Assembly (NCBI RefSeq): GCF_000496835.1
Contig: NZ_KI543237.1
Span: forward strand, 908,641 to 972,640
Direction: 5' to 3'
DNA from: Thalassobacillus devorans MSP14
Lineage (GTDB): Bacteria; Bacillota; Bacilli; Bacillales; Halobacillaceae
DNA: 64,000 nucleotides
Below the pieces are notes generated by a model, which did no database searches, was not told where the DNA came from, and saw nothing but the letters and a program-made list of their open reading frames with translations. Made by a program: the position numbers and the translations under genes. Positions 61,567 to 64,000 of the stretch are shown piece by piece (positions within the stretch are counted from its first letter, which is position 1; each line of letters opens with the position of its first letter).

Positions 61567-62556
61567 TTATTGATCCGCAGGATAGACAATTCCAGCCTGT
61601 TTCCTGGCTTCCTCAACTATTTTAATAGTAGTAAGAGAGTGATGGTGCGAATTAATAGCAGACTCCTTCTTTCCTTCTGTAATAAGTTTAATGAACTCAG
61701 CTGCCTCATAGTACATAGAGGGAGAAGCAGAAGATTGAGTGATATTTTGTTCACTACCATCCTTAAACCTTATCTCTACATGCTCAGGGTCGGAAATGTT
61801 ATCAATCAATATACTGCCATACTCCCCCTGTATTTCAGATGGACAAAAAGAGGTAGAGATCTTGGAGTGCATCACCACCGCTTCCATATCATCATAACTG
61901 AAAATGATGCTTCCTTCTCCATCCACACCTGTCTCCAGCTTCACTGCATGAGCCTGTATGCTTTTAGGAGCTCCGAATAGAAGCAGCATCGGGTAAATAC
62001 AATACACCCCTAAATCCATCAACGAACCATTCGAAAACGTCGGATTGAAGGCATTAAGGACCTCTCCCTCTTTATAAGCATCATAACGAGAGGAATACTT
62101 ACAGAAGCTTCCTACATAACGCCTGACCTTCCCTATTTTATGGATGTTGGTTTGTATGCTTTGAAAATTTGGCAGAAAAGTATTCTTCATGGCTTCCATC
62201 AATAGCACTTCATTTTTCTTAGCTGCTTCAACCATAGCTTCTACTTCTTTAGCATTTGATGCCATCGGTTTCTCACATAACACATGTTTTCCCTGCTCCA
62301 TTACTGTGATTGCCTGCTGAGCATGAAAGGAATTGGGACTGGCTATGTAGACTGCATCGACCTTATTACTTTTTGCCATTTCTTCCACGCTAACATATAC
62401 CTCTTCAGCACCGAATCTTTCAGCAAACTCCTCAGCTCTTTCTTTCGTACGGGAATACACTGCTGTTAGCTGAAAGTCCTCATAATCTTTTACATCTTCT
62501 AATAATCGTTCTGTAATAAAATTCGTACCGATAATACCAAAACGAACCATAGTCAT
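61567..62556 (-). CDS. Gfo/Idh/MocA-family oxidoreductase
   Basis: NAD(P)-dependent dehydrogenase of 329 residues. The N-terminal Rossmann fold has VRFGIIGTNFITERLLE, and the family catalytic lysine is in VLCEKPMASN. The C-terminal half (NGSLMDLGVYCIYPM, with the conserved Asp-x3-Y/H) forms the substrate sheet. Substrates in this family are sugars, inositols or dihydrodiols; none can be assigned. AAAGGA precedes the ATG at 62556; ATG 62550 is also possible. Confidence 0.87.
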   Translation of the reverse strand: MTMVRFGIIGTNFITERLLEDVKDYEDFQLTAVYSRTKERAEEFAERFGAEEVYVSVEEMAKSNKVDAVYIASPNSFHAQQAITVMEQGKHVLCEKPMASNAKEVEAMVEAAKKNEVLLMEAMKNTFLPNFQSIQTNIHKIGKVRRYVGSFCKYSSRYDAYKEGEVLNAFNPTFSNGSLMDLGVYCIYPMLLLFGAPKSIQAHAVKLETGVDGEGSIIFSYDDMEAVVMHSKISTSFCPSEIQGEYGSILIDNISDPEHVEIRFKDGSEQNITQSSASPSMYYEAAEFIKLITEGKKESAINSHHHSLTTIKIVEEARKQAGIVYPADQ

Positions 62557-62712
62557 TAATTCCTTTCCTCAAATATTGGGTTTACCTTAGTATAGCCCTG
62601 TAGAGCATTTAAAGGGCATGTGGGGTGGTTTTAAAATAGAGAGAGGTGATAACTCCAGTAAACTGCTCAAACTCCCCTTCTACTACTCAAATTAAATCAT
62701 AAAGAGCAAAAT

Positions 62713-62748
62713 TAAAACACCAACCTTAAAAATATTAAGATTGGTGTT
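62713..62748 (-). terminator. Terminator of the InhA-like protease gene
   Basis: AACACCAA...CTTA pairs with TAAG...TTGGTGTT; T-rich sequence follows on the minus strand. Confidence 0.75.
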
Positions 62749-62756
62749 GATATAGT

Positions 62757-64000
62757 CTATTTGAAAATAAGTACCTTTCCTACAGTACCATCATCACTTT
62801 GACCAGTAACACGGAACTTCAAACCGTATTCAGGGACATTACGTCCTGCATCTACTAATCCAGGGTTGCTAAAATCTGCACTGTCATCAAATAAAGGTGT
62901 GCGTTTGGTGAAGTTATCTTTCATGGTAACCCCTAGCAAATCTGTATAGTCGAGTAGCATTTTTTCAGACTTATCCAGTGAGAATGCAGCGTCGTGTAAT
63001 TGATAACGTGTGGATCCTACTGCCTTATCGCTCCAATAGTTCGTATGCTGGTCTGCGTCCACTACACCGAGGAAGCCCTCCCCTGGATGTACGCCTGTCC
63101 AGTTGTTATCATAGCTTTCATCCACATACCAGACAACCAGGCCTGGATCGTAAGACATTAAACTGGCACCTCGTCGGATATGAGAAAGTCCTTCATCTAC
63201 TCCGTTATGGGATCTCCATTCAAGGAGATAATAATGATTTGTAGTGTATGTGCCATCACTTCTACTGAAACCTTCTAGTTCAAAACTGCTCGATTCTGAT
63301 TCGGCCCCATCAAACAGGACTTCTTCCGCTCCAGTTGTTACTTTTACATTATCAACGTAAAATCCGGTTAGGTTCGTTGCCCAATCCGTCATATAACGGA
63401 ACTGCAATTTGATTTCCTGCCCTGTATATGCGCTAAGGTCAATCGACTCATGAACCCAGCCATTACTGTTGCCTGTATATCCTGGCAAGTTTTCTTTAAT
63501 AGCAGGGTACCCTTGAGGATGTATTTCATTTACAGTGCGGTCAGATCCTAAAGATTCCCAAGTTTCTCCTCCATCCGTAGAAATCTGTACCATACCAAAA
63601 TCCCAGTCTTTTTCAATATCATACCAGAGATCAAAGTCAAGCGTAGCAGTACTTGCTCCGGACAAATCAATTGTTGTAAACATTTTATGATCGATTTCAT
63701 TGCCTTTATTGCTATAATATTCGAATTCTCCTTCAGCCGGCTCATTCATTACATACAATTTATCAGGAAGATTAACTCTGACGGCATCATTATTTATCCC
63801 TTTGGTAACACCTTCATCCAGTAAAACTTCTGTCCCTTTGCTGGAAATATTATCTGCATGGAGGGTGTTTCCGCTTAACCAGTTGCCGCCATGGTTTTCC
63901 TGCAGCATTTCCTTTGCATAAGCGCTGAAACCTGGTGGCTCTGTTCCCCCGATATCTCCAGCCCAGCTGCCGCTTGCCATGACAGACCAGTAAGCGACCG
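62757..64000 (-). CDS. inhA: Immune inhibitor A-type M6 metalloprotease, N-terminal part outside window
   Basis: The C-terminal part of a secreted M6 peptidase. The frame stays open to the window edge (upstream codons VAYWSV before MASGSWAGDIGGTEPPGFS), so the gene begins beyond it; the zinc-site region HExxH is not in view. Visible blocks ITFYVDNVKV-like GFYVDNVKVTTGAEE and YYLLEWRSHNGVDEGLSHIRRG then GLVVWYVDESYDNN are typical of the InhA C-terminus, a MAM-like sandwich domain plus catalytic-domain tail. InhA of B. cereus degrades antibacterial peptides and host proteins; here it may simply feed on external protein. Confidence 0.88.
   Translation of the reverse strand, partial: VAYWSVMASGSWAGDIGGTEPPGFSAYAKEMLQENHGGNWLSGNTLHADNISSKGTEVLLDEGVTKGINNDAVRVNLPDKLYVMNEPAEGEFEYYSNKGNEIDHKMFTTIDLSGASTATLDFDLWYDIEKDWDFGMVQISTDGGETWESLGSDRTVNEIHPQGYPAIKENLPGYTGNSNGWVHESIDLSAYTGQEIKLQFRYMTDWATNLTGFYVDNVKVTTGAEEVLFDGAESESSSFELEGFSRSDGTYTTNHYYLLEWRSHNGVDEGLSHIRRGASLMSYDPGLVVWYVDESYDNNWTGVHPGEGFLGVVDADQHTNYWSDKAVGSTRYQLHDAAFSLDKSEKMLLDYTDLLGVTMKDNFTKRTPLFDDSADFSNPGLVDAGRNVPEYGLKFRVTGQSDDGTVGKVLIFK

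Noticed and set aside
61561-61980. 139-aa plus-strand frame starting after GAGGGAGG
   Set aside because: It lies wholly antisense to the Gfo/Idh/MocA gene and has no recognisable protein features.

Overview
The window looks like chromosome from a spore-forming, moderately salt-adapted member of the Bacillaceae (Halobacillus, Thalassobacillus or Virgibacillus type). The evidence is AGGAGG ribosome sites with many TTG and GTG starts, cre boxes, a Fur box and a candidate ARG box, an H-type small acid-soluble spore protein with a sigma-G-like promoter, bacilliredoxin BrxA, and Bacillus-style hut, nar, mtn and pab genes. Most genes are ordinary housekeeping or accessory metabolism. No rRNA, tRNA, CRISPR array or intact insertion sequence was seen.

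Layout. 1-2.3 kb: the end of an MFS exporter and a CapA-like lipoprotein. 2.5-10.9 kb: respiratory nitrate reductase narGHJI plus a hemerythrin, convergent with a NarK-type transporter that carries an extra PAS domain. 11.3-13.4 kb: trhO and a short-chain dehydrogenase. 13.6-17.7 kb: a Fur-controlled siderophore ABC importer, with the permease and ATPase genes divergent from the binding lipoprotein. 17.8-21.6 kb: a strongly periodic repeat array, argGH and pdxK. 21.7-24.6 kb: a CvfC-like HEAT protein, brxA, an odd small frame with two UGA codons, and a Cas4-like nuclease. 24.7-28.6 kb: a frameshifted M4 protease, then an aldehyde dehydrogenase with a DUF779 partner. 28.7-31.3 kb: a repeat element and hutP-hutH. 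31.5-35.4 kb: sspH, a sporulation-type kinase, mtnU and mtnE. 35.4-37.4 kb: an AimR/AimP-like peptide signalling pair and a second repeat element. 37.5-46.4 kb: haloperoxidase-like protein, nucleotidyltransferase, RsbR paralog, HIT protein, TrmB regulator with MFS partner, a peroxiredoxin whose catalytic codon is UGA, and PTS nagE. 46.6-52.8 kb: pabBC-pabA, small proteins and two secreted peptidases. 53-55.5 kb: a type I toxin-like peptide, an HTH/ATP-synthase-beta-like fusion and a nested repeat. 55.6-64 kb: reductases, an HD hydrolase, a ParM/ParR plasmid-type partition locus with a candidate centromere, an oxidoreductase and part of an InhA-type protease.

Four items stand out. (1) A peroxiredoxin has UGA where the peroxidatic cysteine should be, and it is followed at the right distance by a bulged hairpin with a GGUC loop, like a bacterial SECIS; it is very probably a selenoprotein. 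(2) An AimR-family receptor is followed after 14 bp by a 50-residue secreted peptide containing DPGDGG, with no phage genes nearby: an apparently chromosomal arbitrium-like pair. (3) A helix-turn-helix domain is fused to a degenerate F1-ATPase beta-subunit fold that has lost its P-loop lysine. (4) Eight copies of a TACTAGACA-like core lie exactly 20-21 bp apart beside argH. A chromosomal ParMRC-like locus, a NarK-PAS fusion and a repeat inserted inside another repeat are also worth following.
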